From Acidimicrobiales bacterium (GTDB lineage Bacteria > Actinomycetota > Acidimicrobiia > Acidimicrobiales > MedAcidi-G1), in contig JARQPW010000006.1 in NCBI GenBank assembly GCA_029577135.1, positions 1-64,000 of the forward strand: DNA of 64,000 bases, given 5' to 3'. The notes under the pieces were generated by a model. It did not search any database. It saw only the letters and a list, made by a program, of their open reading frames with translations, and was not told the origin of the DNA. Below, piece after piece: positions 44,964 through 53,283 of the stretch (within the stretch, counting starts at the first letter, position 1; each line of letters begins with the position of its first letter). The position numbers and the translations under genes are program-made.

Positions 44964-46868
44964 TCAGCCGCCCAGGCGGGCGCTGAGCGCCTCCCATTCG
45001 GACATGAGGTCGGCGGCGCGGTCGCGGGCGGCGTCGTGTGCGGCGACCGCGGCGTTGACGGCCTCCTGGTCGGCGTAGAGGTCGGAGTCGGCGAGCACCG
45101 CCTGTGTGGCGAGCACTTCGGCCTCGGCCTCCTCCCAGACCTTCTCCGCATGATCGAGGCGCCGGAGGAGCGCCTGGTTCGGGTCTCTCTGACGGGAACG
45201 CTTCTTCGGCGGCTTGGATGCCAGTTCCGGCTCGGGTGCAGGCCTGGGCTTCGGGACCACCTGGACCGGGTAGAGCACCCGGTCGGGAACGCCCTCGTGG
45301 AGTACGGCACGGCCGTCCCGGACCTCGACGAGTGCGTCGGCCACCGAGCGGATCAGGTGCCGGTCGTGGGTGATGAGAACGACAGTGCCGGGGTATGCGA
45401 GGAGCGCATCTTCGAGCACGTCGCAGCTGGGGAGGTCGAGGTGGTTGGTCGGCTCGTCCAACAGCAGCAGGTTCACCGGCACGGCGAGTGCCTTGGCGAG
45501 GGCGAGGCGGGTCTGTTCACCGCCCGAGAGGTCGCCCACCAAGCGGTCGACGGTGTCGCCGCGGAACCCGAACGACGCCAGGTAGGTGCGCAGGTTGCGG
45601 TTGCCCTGCTCGACGCCAGGAACGGTCCGTGCCTCCTCGAGCACGGTGCGACGGTCGTCGAGGACCTCGGCCTGGAGTTGGTCGAAGGTCGACAGATCGA
45701 CGTTCGTGCCGATGGTGACCCGGCCGGAGAGCGGTGCCAGCCGGTCGGTCATGAGTTTGACGAGGGTGGTCTTTCCGGCGCCGTTGGGTCCGACCAGCGC
45801 GATGGTGCGTCCCCGTTCGACGGCGAACGACACGTCCGAGAGCACGACCTCGCCGTCATCGTCGTCGTAGCCGGCGGTCACGCCGTCGAACTCGGCGACG
45901 ACCCGGGACGAACGCTGGGGTGCCGGGAAGCCGAAGCGGGTCCTCGGGTCGCCGGGTTGGTCGACGACGAGGCGGTCCAGCTTCTCGAGGGCCTTCACGC
46001 GGCTCTGCACCTGTCGGGCCTTGGTGGCCTTGTATCGGAAGCGCTCGATGAAGCGTTCGGTTTGGGCGACGCGGCGGGACTGCTGCGCGGCGGCGGCCCT
46101 TTGGGCGGCGAGGCGCTCCTCGCGTGCCAGCACGAACTCGGCGAAGCCGCCGATGTACTCGGTGACCCGATTGCCGGAGAGTTCGAGAATTCGGTTGGCG
46201 ACGGCGTCGATGAAGTCGCGGTCGTGGCTGACGAACAACAGGCCCTTCGGCCATGCGGCCAACTGCTGCTCGAGCCAGGCCACGGAGTCGACGTCGAGGT
46301 GGTTGGTCGGCTCGTCCATGACCAGCAGGTCGGGGGCGGAGAGCAGCAGGCGGGCCAGGGCCACCCGCATTCGCCAACCACCGGACATCTCGCCCATGGG
46401 GCGGTCGTGGTCGGCGGGGTCGAAGCCCAGCCCGGACAGGATGCGGTGGGCCTCGGCCTCGACGGCGTAGCCGCCGAGTTGCTCGAACCGGGACTGGGCG
46501 TCTCCGTAGGCGGCCAGCAGGCGTTCGGCCTCGGCGCCTGCTGTCTCGGCCAACCGGTGGCCCAGCGCCTCGATCTCGTGGGCGAGTCCTGTCACCGCCT
46601 CGGCGCCCAACATCACCTGTTGGAAGACCGTGCGGCCGGTCTCGGTGGGCAGTTCCTGGGGCAGGTACCCGATCCGCAGGTCCTTGGGGCGGTGGACGGC
46701 GCCGCTGTCCGGCTCCTGGAGGCCCACCAGCACCTCGATCAGCGTGGTCTTGCCGGTGCCGTTGCTGCCGACGAGGGCGATCCGACGACCCGCCCCGAGG
46801 CGGAGGGAGACCTCCTCGAAGAGGGTGCGGGGTCCGAACGAGCGGGAGAGGCCGGAGGCGGTCAGCAT
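44964..46868 (-). CDS. ABC-F family ATP-binding protein
   Basis: 634 residues, two ABC cassettes and no membrane segments. Cassette 1 has [10 protein letters not shown] and [16 protein letters not shown] with [11 protein letters not shown]. Cassette 2 has [10 protein letters not shown] and [15 protein letters not shown] with [11 protein letters not shown]. The Arg/Lys-rich linker and C-terminal Arg-rich/acidic coiled tail of about 90 residues fit the Uup/EttA/YbiT branch. These act on the ribosome, regulating translation or relieving stalling or antibiotic block. A strong hairpin precedes the start on the transcript. Confidence 0.92.
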   Translation of the reverse strand: MLTASGLSRSFGPRTLFEEVSLRLGAGRRIALVGSNGTGKTTLIEVLVGLQEPDSGAVHRPKDLRIGYLPQELPTETGRTVFQQVMLGAEAVTGLAHEIEALGHRLAETAGAEAERLLAAYGDAQSRFEQLGGYAVEAEAHRILSGLGFDPADHDRPMGEMSGGWRMRVALARLLLSAPDLLVMDEPTNHLDVDSVAWLEQQLAAWPKGLLFVSHDRDFIDAVANRILELSGNRVTEYIGGFAEFVLAREERLAAQRAAAAQQSRRVAQTERFIERFRYKATKARQVQSRVKALEKLDRLVVDQPGDPRTRFGFPAPQRSSRVVAEFDGVTAGYDDDDGEVVLSDVSFAVERGRTIALVGPNGAGKTTLVKLMTDRLAPLSGRVTIGTNVDLSTFDQLQAEVLDDRRTVLEEARTVPGVEQGNRNLRTYLASFGFRGDTVDRLVGDLSGGEQTRLALAKALAVPVNLLLLDEPTNHLDLPSCDVLEDALLAYPGTVVLITHDRHLIRSVADALVEVRDGRAVLHEGVPDRVLYPVQVVPKPRPAPEPELASKPPKKRSRQRDPNQALLRRLDHAEKVWEEAEAEVLATQAVLADSDLYADQEAVNAAVAAHDAARDRAADLMSEWEALSARLGG

Positions 46869-46888
46869 GGGGGAAGGGCCGGGCGGGA

Positions 46889-46911
46889 CCCGGGCGCCGG
46901 TGGCGCCCGGG
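46889..46911 (-). promoter_or_regulatory. Strong GC hairpin between fabH and the ABC-F gene
   Basis: CCCGGGCGCC (46889-46898) and GGCGCCCGGG (46902-46911) form a perfect 10-base-pair stem with a 3-base loop, ending 20 bases before the ABC-F ATG. There is no U-tract. It may stop transcription from fabH or act as a leader attenuator of the ABC-F gene. Confidence 0.55.
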
Positions 46912-46919
46912 GGTTCGGG

Positions 46920-47855
46920 TCAGGCCTGCGGTGGGTCCCAGCGGATGACCGCTGCGGCCGACGACATGCCGGCGCCGAACCCGACGAGCAGCAGCAGGCC
47001 GCCCGGCTGGATCCGGCCGTCGTCGATGGCGTCGACCATCGCCAGTGGGATCGAGGCGGCCGAGGTGTTGCCGGTGCGGTGCAGCACCATGGCGGCCCGG
47101 TCCATGGTCAGGCCGAGCCGCTTGAAGGCGGCTTCGATGATGCGGATGTTGGCCTGGTGGGGGACGACGAGGGCGATGTCGTCGGAGGTGGCGCCGGCCC
47201 GGTCCATGGCCTTCCTGGCAGCGCTCTCCATGGCGAGGACGGCCCTGCGGAAGACCTCCTGACCGTTCATGACGATCTTGCCACCGTGGTCGCAGTAGAG
47301 GATGTCGGCTGCCGAGCCGTCGGACATGAGGTCCCATCCCAGCAGCGTGGGTTCGTCGGCGCTGCGCTCGATGACGACGGCGCCGGCGCCGTCGCCGAAC
47401 AGCACGCACGTGCCTCGGTCCTCCCAGTCGATGATCGGCGAGAGGGCGTCGGAGCCGATCAGCAACACGCGGTCGAGACCGCCGTCTACGTACTGCATGG
47501 CGGTGACGAGGCCGTAGACGAATCCCGAGCAGGCGGCGTTCATGTCGATGGCTCCGCAGGTCAGGCCCAGGTTGTGCTGGACGACCGAGGCGCTGGCAGG
47601 GAACTGCTGGTCGGAGGAGCACGTGGCCAGCAGCAACAGGTCGATGTCCTCGGCGGCGACGCCGGCCATCTCCATGGCGGACCTGCCGGCCTCGGTGGAC
47701 ATCCCGGTGACGGTTCCGTCGACGTGGCGGGCGCTGATGCCGGTGCGTTCGCGGATCCACTCGTCGGAGGTGTCGACGAGCCTGGCCAGTTCTTCGTTGG
47801 TGAGCACCTTCTCGGGGAGGTGGATGGCCCACCCGGTGATGCGGCCGTGCGGCAT
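46920..47855 (-). CDS. fabH: 3-oxoacyl-ACP synthase III
   Basis: A 311-residue KAS III that condenses acyl-CoA with malonyl-ACP to start fatty-acid synthesis. NAACSGF carries the nucleophile Cys, VPHQANIR the His and HRTGNTSAAS the Asn of the triad. DEWIRERTGISARH and GDGAGAVVI are also conserved. Position 47855 gives the canonical MPHGRITGWA start. It is not next to acpP, fabD or fabF; it is divergent from a CysQ-like gene and followed by the ABC-F gene. Confidence 0.94.
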   Translation of the reverse strand: MPHGRITGWAIHLPEKVLTNEELARLVDTSDEWIRERTGISARHVDGTVTGMSTEAGRSAMEMAGVAAEDIDLLLLATCSSDQQFPASASVVQHNLGLTCGAIDMNAACSGFVYGLVTAMQYVDGGLDRVLLIGSDALSPIIDWEDRGTCVLFGDGAGAVVIERSADEPTLLGWDLMSDGSAADILYCDHGGKIVMNGQEVFRRAVLAMESAARKAMDRAGATSDDIALVVPHQANIRIIEAAFKRLGLTMDRAAMVLHRTGNTSAASIPLAMVDAIDDGRIQPGGLLLLVGFGAGMSSAAAVIRWDPPQA

Positions 47856-47956
47856 GTGGAGGTACTCCGTGGTCGAGCGTGCCGATCGGGGGATCGGCCC
47901 TGCGACACGGTACCGGACGGGAGTGCATGCCGGGCCGGGGCTAGGGTCGGCTGGAC

Positions 47957-48709
47957 ATGGCTCCGGAACCGCTCGACGACCACGCGGTAGCGGGGCTGCT
48001 CGCACGGGAGGCCGGCGACCTGCTGCTCGACCTGCGGGGCCGGTCCCTGGCCGAGGGGATGTCGGGTTGGCGACTCCAGTCGCTGGGCGACCAGGCAGCC
48101 CACGACCACCTGGTCGGCCGCCTCGCCGAGTTGCGGCCCGACGACGCCGTGCTCTCCGAGGAGGGCGCCGACGACCGCGGGCGCCTGACCGCCGAGCGGA
48201 TCTGGATCATCGACCCGTTGGACGGCACGCAGGACTACCCGCGGATCGGCAGCGCCGAGTGGGCCGTGCACGTGGCGCTGGTGATCGACGGCCGGCCGGT
48301 GGCGGGGGCGGTTTCGGTGCCGGCGAACGGGGGCCTCTACGGGACGCTCCAGAGCCCGTTGCCGACGCCGGCCCGCCGTGGGCGGCCCATCGTGGTGACG
48401 AGTCGGTCGCAGTGGGGCCACGCCGAAGGCGTGGCGGCGGCCCTCGGCGGGGAGGTCCATGCCTTCGGTTCGGCGGGGGCCAAGGCCATGGCGGTGGTGT
48501 CGGGCGCCGCCGACGTCTACGTGCATCCGAGCGGTCTCTACGAGTGGGATGTCTGTGCACCGGCGGCCGTGGCGGCCGCAGCCGGCCTCGACGTGACCGG
48601 TGTCGACGGTTCGGAACTGGTCTTCAACAAGGCCCGTCCGGTGGTGCCCGGCCTGCTCATCAGCCGTCCCGAGTACACGGAGCGGGCAAGGGCGGCCCTG
48701 CGCTGGTAG
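47957..48709 (+). CDS. cysQ: Inositol monophosphatase family protein, CysQ-like
   Basis: 250 residues. SEEGADD, IIDPLDGTQDY and YEWDVCAP are the three metal motifs of the Li-sensitive phosphatase family. Its position of Trp-Asp and Gly-Thr-Gln resembles 3'(2'),5'-bisphosphate nucleotidase (CysQ) more than inositol phosphatases. It probably removes phosphate from PAP or PAPS in sulfate assimilation. ATG at 47957; no clear operon partner. Confidence 0.85.
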   Translation: MAPEPLDDHAVAGLLAREAGDLLLDLRGRSLAEGMSGWRLQSLGDQAAHDHLVGRLAELRPDDAVLSEEGADDRGRLTAERIWIIDPLDGTQDYPRIGSAEWAVHVALVIDGRPVAGAVSVPANGGLYGTLQSPLPTPARRGRPIVVTSRSQWGHAEGVAAALGGEVHAFGSAGAKAMAVVSGAADVYVHPSGLYEWDVCAPAAVAAAAGLDVTGVDGSELVFNKARPVVPGLLISRPEYTERARAALRW

Positions 48710-48721
48710 GGGGGCGGAGGC

Positions 48722-49360
48722 TCAGGCCCCACCGGTCAACGTCGCCCAGAGGGTGCCGACCTGGTGTTGCAGGGCGGCGATGTCGCCGTCGTTGACGAGC
48801 ACGTGGTCGGCGATGGTGCGGCGCTCGTCGTCGGTGGCCTGTGACGCCATACGGGCGCGGGCGTCGTCGGCGGACATTCCCCGTTCGAGGAGGCGGGCCA
48901 GGCGCACCGCTGGATCGGCCTCGACCACGATCACCCGGGTGTAGCCACTGCCGTCGGGGAGTCGGCCGAGTTGGCTCTCGGCCAGCACGGCCATGTCGAG
49001 GACCACGACCGGCGGAGGGTCGGTGACCAGAGACTCCAAGTACCGAGCCAGCTCGGCGTTGATGGCCGGGTGGCTGATGGCCTCGAGGTCGGGCAGGCGC
49101 CCGTCGCCGCCGAAGACGGTCGTAGCGAGCGCAGCGCGGTCGATCGAACCGTCGTCGGCCAGCACCCCGTCGCCGAAGGAGTCCCGAACCCGGTCCCGCA
49201 CGTCGTCGTGGGCCAGCACCTCGCGGCCGATGGCGTCGACGTCGATGACGTGGGCACCCCGTTCGGCGAGCAGGGACGCCACGGTCGACTTGCCCGCCCC
49301 GATGCCGCCGCAGAGTCCGATGACCAACACGGTCTCAGGTTGTCGCAGCGGACGGTGCAT
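48722..49360 (-). CDS. coaE: Dephospho-CoA kinase
   Basis: 212 residues; last step of coenzyme A synthesis (EC 2.7.1.24). LCGGIGAGKST is the P-loop, HVIDVDAIGREVL the CoA-binding DxD region, and ISHPAIN and DMAVLAES are conserved. Start ATG 49360 gives a short lead before the P-loop; the frame is open further upstream but through the divergent btu region. Its 5' end must share promoter DNA with the cobalamin riboswitch transcript. Confidence 0.93.
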   Translation of the reverse strand: MHRPLRQPETVLVIGLCGGIGAGKSTVASLLAERGAHVIDVDAIGREVLAHDDVRDRVRDSFGDGVLADDGSIDRAALATTVFGGDGRLPDLEAISHPAINAELARYLESLVTDPPPVVVLDMAVLAESQLGRLPDGSGYTRVIVVEADPAVRLARLLERGMSADDARARMASQATDDERRTIADHVLVNDGDIAALQHQVGTLWATLTGGA

Positions 49361-49399
49361 CACAACACGGGCGGACAACACCAGCGATAGCGTGACGCC

Positions 49400-49515
49400 G
49401 CCCTGCAGTACGGCGAAGCCGGTGAGATTCCGGCGCTGTCCCGCAACTGTGTGCCCGGGTTCCCGTTGGGGAGCGTGGGCGAGCCAGGTCGATCGGCCGC
49501 AGGGTTCGACAACAG
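49400..49515 (+). ncRNA. Cobalamin riboswitch aptamer
   Basis: The B12 box GCCGGTGAGATTCCGGCGCT (49418-49437) is followed by GTCCCGCAACTGTG, matching the conserved core of the class, and GAGCCAGGTC (49481-49490) is the conserved downstream strand. CCCTGC (49401-49406) pairs with GCAGGG (49499-49504) to close the aptamer. A TAGCGT at 49388-49393 could be the -10 element, which would place transcription start near 49400. It lies directly before btuF, and corrinoid binding should lower expression of the importer. Outer borders are approximate. Confidence 0.93.
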
Positions 49516-49536
49516 CTCTCGAGGAAGAGCGGTCGT

Positions 49537-49580
49537 CGGACAGGGCTTCCTGTCTGCGCCCGTGTCTCGACAGACAGGAG
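49537..49580 (+). promoter_or_regulatory. Riboswitch expression platform with mutually exclusive hairpins hiding the btuF ribosome-binding site
   Basis: TCCTGTCTG (49548-49556) pairs with CAGACAGGA (49571-49579), which covers the AGGAG ribosome-binding site (49576-49580) five bases before the btuF ATG. The same 5' arm can instead pair upstream: CGGACAGG (49537-49544) with CCTGTCTG (49549-49556) over a GCTT loop. The two hairpins exclude each other, fitting on/off control of translation initiation. No U-tract follows, so termination is less likely. Confidence 0.7.
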
Positions 49581-49585
49581 AACCC

Positions 49586-50545
49586 ATGAGGATCCGCATT
49601 CCCCGCACACCCCACCGACTCGGCCGCATCGCAGTCGTGCTGCTCATCCTTGCCGCCGCCGGTTGCGGTGGAGACGACGGCTCTGCGACCGGTCCGGTCA
49701 GTGGCGAGACCGCGACGACCACGGCTGCACCCACGACGACCACAGCAGCACCCACGACGACCTCGACGGAGGTGCCGGCTCCGGCCCTTCCCGAGTCGAT
49801 CGTGTCGTTGTCGGCGACGGCGACGGAGATCCTGTTCGCCATCGGTGCCGGCGGCCAGGTGGTGGCGGTGGACGACCAGTCGACGTATCCGGTGGAGGCA
49901 CCCATGTCGGCGTTGTCGGGCTTCACGCCGAACGTGGAGTCGATCGCCGGCTATGACCCGGACCTGGTGGTCATCTCGTACGACCCGGGCGACCTGGTGG
50001 TGGGCCTCGAGGCGTTGGGCATCGACGTGCTGATGCAGGGCGCCGCCAACGCCATCGACGACACGTATGCGCAGATCGCCGAGTTGGGTGGCCTGACGGG
50101 CCATGTCGACGAGGCGGCGGCGCTCAACACGGCGATCGTCGCCGAGCTCGAAGCCCTCGCCGAAGGACAGCCGGGCGCCGGCATGACGTACTTCCACGAG
50201 ATCGACTCGACGCTGTATTCTGCGACCTCGTCGACGTTCCTGGGGCGGCTCTACGCCCTGTTGGGGCTCGAGAACATCGCCGACCCGACGGACGAGGACG
50301 GCTGGGGGTATCCGCAGTTGTCGCCGGAGTACGTGATCGACGTCGATCCGGACCTGATCTTCCTGGCGGACGCCGAGTGGGGCGTGTCGGCCGAGACCGT
50401 CGCCGCCCGACCGGGTTGGGACACCATGTCGGCCGTGCAGGAGGGCAACGTGTTCCCGCTGGACGAGACCGCCGGCCGCTGGGGGCCGCGCATCGTCGAC
50501 TTCCTCATCACGGTCAGGGCCGCGGTCGAGGAAGCGTCGGGTTGA
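49586..50545 (+). CDS. btuF: Vitamin B12 ABC transporter, substrate-binding lipoprotein
   Basis: 319 residues. The signal peptide ends in AAAGC, followed by a short TTTAAP linker and a class III binding-protein fold (about residues 60-319): SIVSLSATATEILFAIG at the start, YDPDLVVISYDPG, and WGPRIVDFLITV at the end. It captures cobalamin or a corrinoid for BtuC. The start is set by the riboswitch layout: AGGAG five bases before ATG 49586. The frame is open upstream, but that part is the riboswitch. Confidence 0.93.
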   Translation: MRIRIPRTPHRLGRIAVVLLILAAAGCGGDDGSATGPVSGETATTTAAPTTTTAAPTTTSTEVPAPALPESIVSLSATATEILFAIGAGGQVVAVDDQSTYPVEAPMSALSGFTPNVESIAGYDPDLVVISYDPGDLVVGLEALGIDVLMQGAANAIDDTYAQIAELGGLTGHVDEAAALNTAIVAELEALAEGQPGAGMTYFHEIDSTLYSATSSTFLGRLYALLGLENIADPTDEDGWGYPQLSPEYVIDVDPDLIFLADAEWGVSAETVAARPGWDTMSAVQEGNVFPLDETAGRWGPRIVDFLITVRAAVEEASG

Positions 50546-50555
50546 TCCTTCGCCG

Positions 50556-51626
50556 ATGACCACCACGGATCGGACCCCGGAGGCAGGCCGGCTCAAGCCG
50601 GCGGGGCTCCGACCGTGGTGGGTGGCGACCGGCGTCCTCGCCGTTCTCGCCGCGGGCATCGCCGGACTGGTGCTCGGCCCGGCCCCGCTCGGTACGTGGG
50701 ACGTGCTCGTCGAGTTGGCCGACCGGCTGCCGTTCATCGACACGGAGTCGGGCCTGGGGGAGCGCCAACAGTCGATCGTCTGGGAGATCCGGCTGCCTCG
50801 GGTCGTGCTGGGCCTGCTGGTCGGGGCCATGCTCGCCACGGCCGGCGGCGCCTACCAGGGCGTGTTCCGCAACCCGTTGGCCGACCCGTACCTGCTGGGC
50901 GTGGCCGCCGGCGCCGGCTTCGGCGCCACCGTGGCCATCGTGTCAGGACTCGGGGACGGGATCGGCATCATCGACCCGATCCCGATGATGGCCTTCGCCG
51001 GGGCCCTGGTGGCCGTCGTGCTGACCTACCTCATCGGCGCCACCGGCGGCCGCCTCGACCCGGTGACCAGCCTCGTGCTGGCAGGCGTGGCGGTGGCCAG
51101 CTTCTTCACCGCCATCCAGACGTTCGTGCAGCAGCGCCACTCGGAGACGATCCGGCAAGTCTATTTCTTCGTGCTCGGACAGCTCCGCACGGCCAGCTGG
51201 GACGAGGTGACGCTGCTGGCCCCGTACACGGGCGTGTGCCTCGTCGTGATCCTCGCCGTGCGGCGTCGCATGGACGCCCTCGGCGTGGGCGACGAGGAGG
51301 CCGGCGCCCTGGGCCTCGACGTGCGCCGGGTTCGCCTCGTGACCGTGGTGGCCGCATCGCTCGGCACCGCCGCAGCGGTGTCGGTGTCGGGCCTGATCGG
51401 CTTCGTCGGGATCATCGTCCCGCACACCATCCGGCTGCTGTTCGGCTCCAGCTATCGGGTGATCCTGCCGCTGACGGTGTTGTTCGGCGGGGCGTTCCTC
51501 GTCGCCGCCGACCTGGTGGCCCGCCTCGCCCTCGAGCCGGCGGAGATGCCGATCGGCGTGGTGACGGCCTTCCTCGGCGCCCCGTTCTTCGTGCTGATCC
51601 TGCGCACCGCACGGAGGTCCCGGTGA
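50556..51626 (+). CDS. btuC: Vitamin B12 ABC transporter, permease
   Basis: 356 residues, FecCD family, with about ten membrane helices. EIRLPRVVLGLLVGAMLATAGGAYQGVFRNPLADPYLLG is the classic region around residues 70-110. SGLIGFVGIIVPHTIRLLFG is the region that contacts the ATPase. It begins 10 bases after btuF and its TGA overlaps the GTG of btuD. Confidence 0.94.
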   Translation: MTTTDRTPEAGRLKPAGLRPWWVATGVLAVLAAGIAGLVLGPAPLGTWDVLVELADRLPFIDTESGLGERQQSIVWEIRLPRVVLGLLVGAMLATAGGAYQGVFRNPLADPYLLGVAAGAGFGATVAIVSGLGDGIGIIDPIPMMAFAGALVAVVLTYLIGATGGRLDPVTSLVLAGVAVASFFTAIQTFVQQRHSETIRQVYFFVLGQLRTASWDEVTLLAPYTGVCLVVILAVRRRMDALGVGDEEAGALGLDVRRVRLVTVVAASLGTAAAVSVSGLIGFVGIIVPHTIRLLFGSSYRVILPLTVLFGGAFLVAADLVARLALEPAEMPIGVVTAFLGAPFFVLILRTARRSR

Positions 51627-52411
51627 CCGCCATCGCCTGCCGGGACGTGGTCGTGGCCTTCGACGGGGTGGAGGTGCTCCGTGGCGTCGACCTGTGGGTG
51701 CCACCGGGCGGTTGGGTGACCGTCGTCGGCCCGAATGGCGCCGGCAAGAGCACCCTGCTGCGTGCCGTGGGCGGCATCGTCGACGCCACCGGCAGCATCG
51801 ACCTCGGCGGTCGGTCGGTTGCCGGGATGGCCCGTCGCGAACTGGCCCGACTGGTGGCGCTGGTGCCCCAGGAGCCGGTCATCCCACCGGGGATGCGGGT
51901 CGTCGACTACGTCCTGCTCGGCCGCACCGCACACCTGGGGTTCTTCGAGGCCGAGGGCGACGCCGACCTGGACGTGGCCGTGAAGGCACTTGTCGACCTC
52001 GACGCCGGTCCGCTCGCCGACCGCACCGTCGACACGCTCTCGGGTGGTGAGCGCCAGCGGATCGTGATCGCCCGCGCCCTGGCCCAGGAGTCCCCGGTGC
52101 TGCTGCTCGACGAACCCACGACTGCCCTCGACGTGGGCCACCAGCAGGAGGTGCTCGACCTGGTCGACCGACTCCGTGCCGAACGCAACCTGACCGTGCT
52201 GGCCACGATGCACGACCTCACCCTGGCCGGCCAGTACGCGGACTGGCTGGTGATGCTCGATGCGGGCAAGGTCGCCGTCGCCGGATCGGCCGACGAGGTG
52301 CTCACCGAGGAGTCGGTCGCCCGTCACTACGGCGCCCGTGTGCGGGTGGTGCCCGACGAGGCCGGCCCGATCGTCGTGCCCGTGCGCCGGGCTGGTAGTG
52401 AAGGGGCATGA
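51623..52411 (+). CDS. btuD: Vitamin B12 ABC transporter, ATP-binding protein
   Basis: 262 residues. GPNGAGKSTLL is the Walker A, TLSGGERQRIVIARAL the signature, [12 protein letters not shown] the Walker B and MHDLTLA the switch His. FepC/BtuD-like. The GTG start overlaps the btuC stop by four bases, and its own stop overlaps the start of the haloalkane dehalogenase gene by four bases, so all four are one transcriptional and translational unit. Confidence 0.93.
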   Translation: MTAIACRDVVVAFDGVEVLRGVDLWVPPGGWVTVVGPNGAGKSTLLRAVGGIVDATGSIDLGGRSVAGMARRELARLVALVPQEPVIPPGMRVVDYVLLGRTAHLGFFEAEGDADLDVAVKALVDLDAGPLADRTVDTLSGGERQRIVIARALAQESPVLLLDEPTTALDVGHQQEVLDLVDRLRAERNLTVLATMHDLTLAGQYADWLVMLDAGKVAVAGSADEVLTEESVARHYGARVRVVPDEAGPIVVPVRRAGSEGA

Positions 52412-53277
52412 GCGAAACCGCCAAACAGTTCAGTGAGGTCCGTGGCCGGCGCATGGCCCATGTCGAGGTGGGGGAAGGCGATCCGATCGTCTTCCTGCAC
52501 GGCAACCCGACGTCGTCGTACCTGTGGCGCAACGTCATCCCCCACGTGGGCAGCGCCGGGCGGTGCATCGCCCCCGACCTGATCGGCCAGGGCGACTCCG
52601 ACAAACTCGACGACTCCGGTCCCGGCTCGTACCGCTACGTCGAGCACCGGGAGTACCTGTTCGAGTTTCTCGAGCAGTTGGGGGTCGACGAGAACGTGAC
52701 GCTCGTGGTCCACGACTGGGGCTCGGCGCTCGGATTCGACTGGGCCCGGCAGCACCCCGACGCCGTGAAGGGCATCTGCTACATGGAGGCCATCGTCCAA
52801 CCCATCGCCTCGTGGGACGAGTGGCCCGAGAATGCCCGGGGCATCTTCCAGGGCTTCCGCTCCGAGGCCGGTGAGGGGCTGGTGCTCGAGAAGAACTTCT
52901 TCGTCGAGGGCGTGCTGCCCAGCGCCATCGTCCGCAACCTCACCGCTGAGGAGCACGATGAGTACCGGCGCCCCTTCGTCGAGCCGGGCGAGTCCCGGCG
53001 TCCGACCCTGACGTGGCCCCGCGAGATCCCGATCGAAGGCGAGCCCGCCGACGTGGCGGCGATCGTCGCCGACTACGCAGAGTTCCTGGCCGGATCACCG
53101 ATCCCGAAGCTGTTCGTGAACGCCGACCCGGGAGCAATCCTCACCGGCGCCCAGAGGGAGTTCTGCCGCACGTGGCCGAACCAGGTCGAGGTCACCGTGG
53201 CAGGCACCCACTTCGTCCAGGAGGACAGCCCCGACGAGATCGGCGCCGCCCTGGCCGACTGGTACGCCGGGCTCTGA
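52408..53277 (+). CDS. Haloalkane dehalogenase
   Basis: 289-residue alpha/beta hydrolase of the HLD-II (DhaA/LinB) group, which hydrolyses carbon-halogen bonds to alcohols. Asp103 in VHDWGSALG is the nucleophile, Glu127 in YMEAI the acid and His268 in AGTHFVQ the base. Asn33 in HGNPTSS and Trp104 supply the halide pocket. All five key residues are present at the spacing of characterised enzymes. It has no signal peptide. Its ATG overlaps the btuD stop, placing it under the cobalamin riboswitch, which is unexpected because the enzyme needs no cofactor. Confidence 0.9.
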   Translation: MSETAKQFSEVRGRRMAHVEVGEGDPIVFLHGNPTSSYLWRNVIPHVGSAGRCIAPDLIGQGDSDKLDDSGPGSYRYVEHREYLFEFLEQLGVDENVTLVVHDWGSALGFDWARQHPDAVKGICYMEAIVQPIASWDEWPENARGIFQGFRSEAGEGLVLEKNFFVEGVLPSAIVRNLTAEEHDEYRRPFVEPGESRRPTLTWPREIPIEGEPADVAAIVADYAEFLAGSPIPKLFVNADPGAILTGAQREFCRTWPNQVEVTVAGTHFVQEDSPDEIGAALADWYAGL

Positions 53278-53283
53278 ATCCGC

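Noticed and set aside
49451-49585. N-terminal extension of btuF by 45 codons
   Set aside because: The extra region is the 3' part of the cobalamin riboswitch; the lipoprotein signal and ribosome-binding site fix ATG 49586.
52408-53277. Reading the dehalogenase as a B12-dependent reductive dehalogenase, which would explain its place
   Set aside because: The protein is a hydrolytic alpha/beta hydrolase with Asp-Glu-His triad; no iron-sulfur or corrinoid motif is present.
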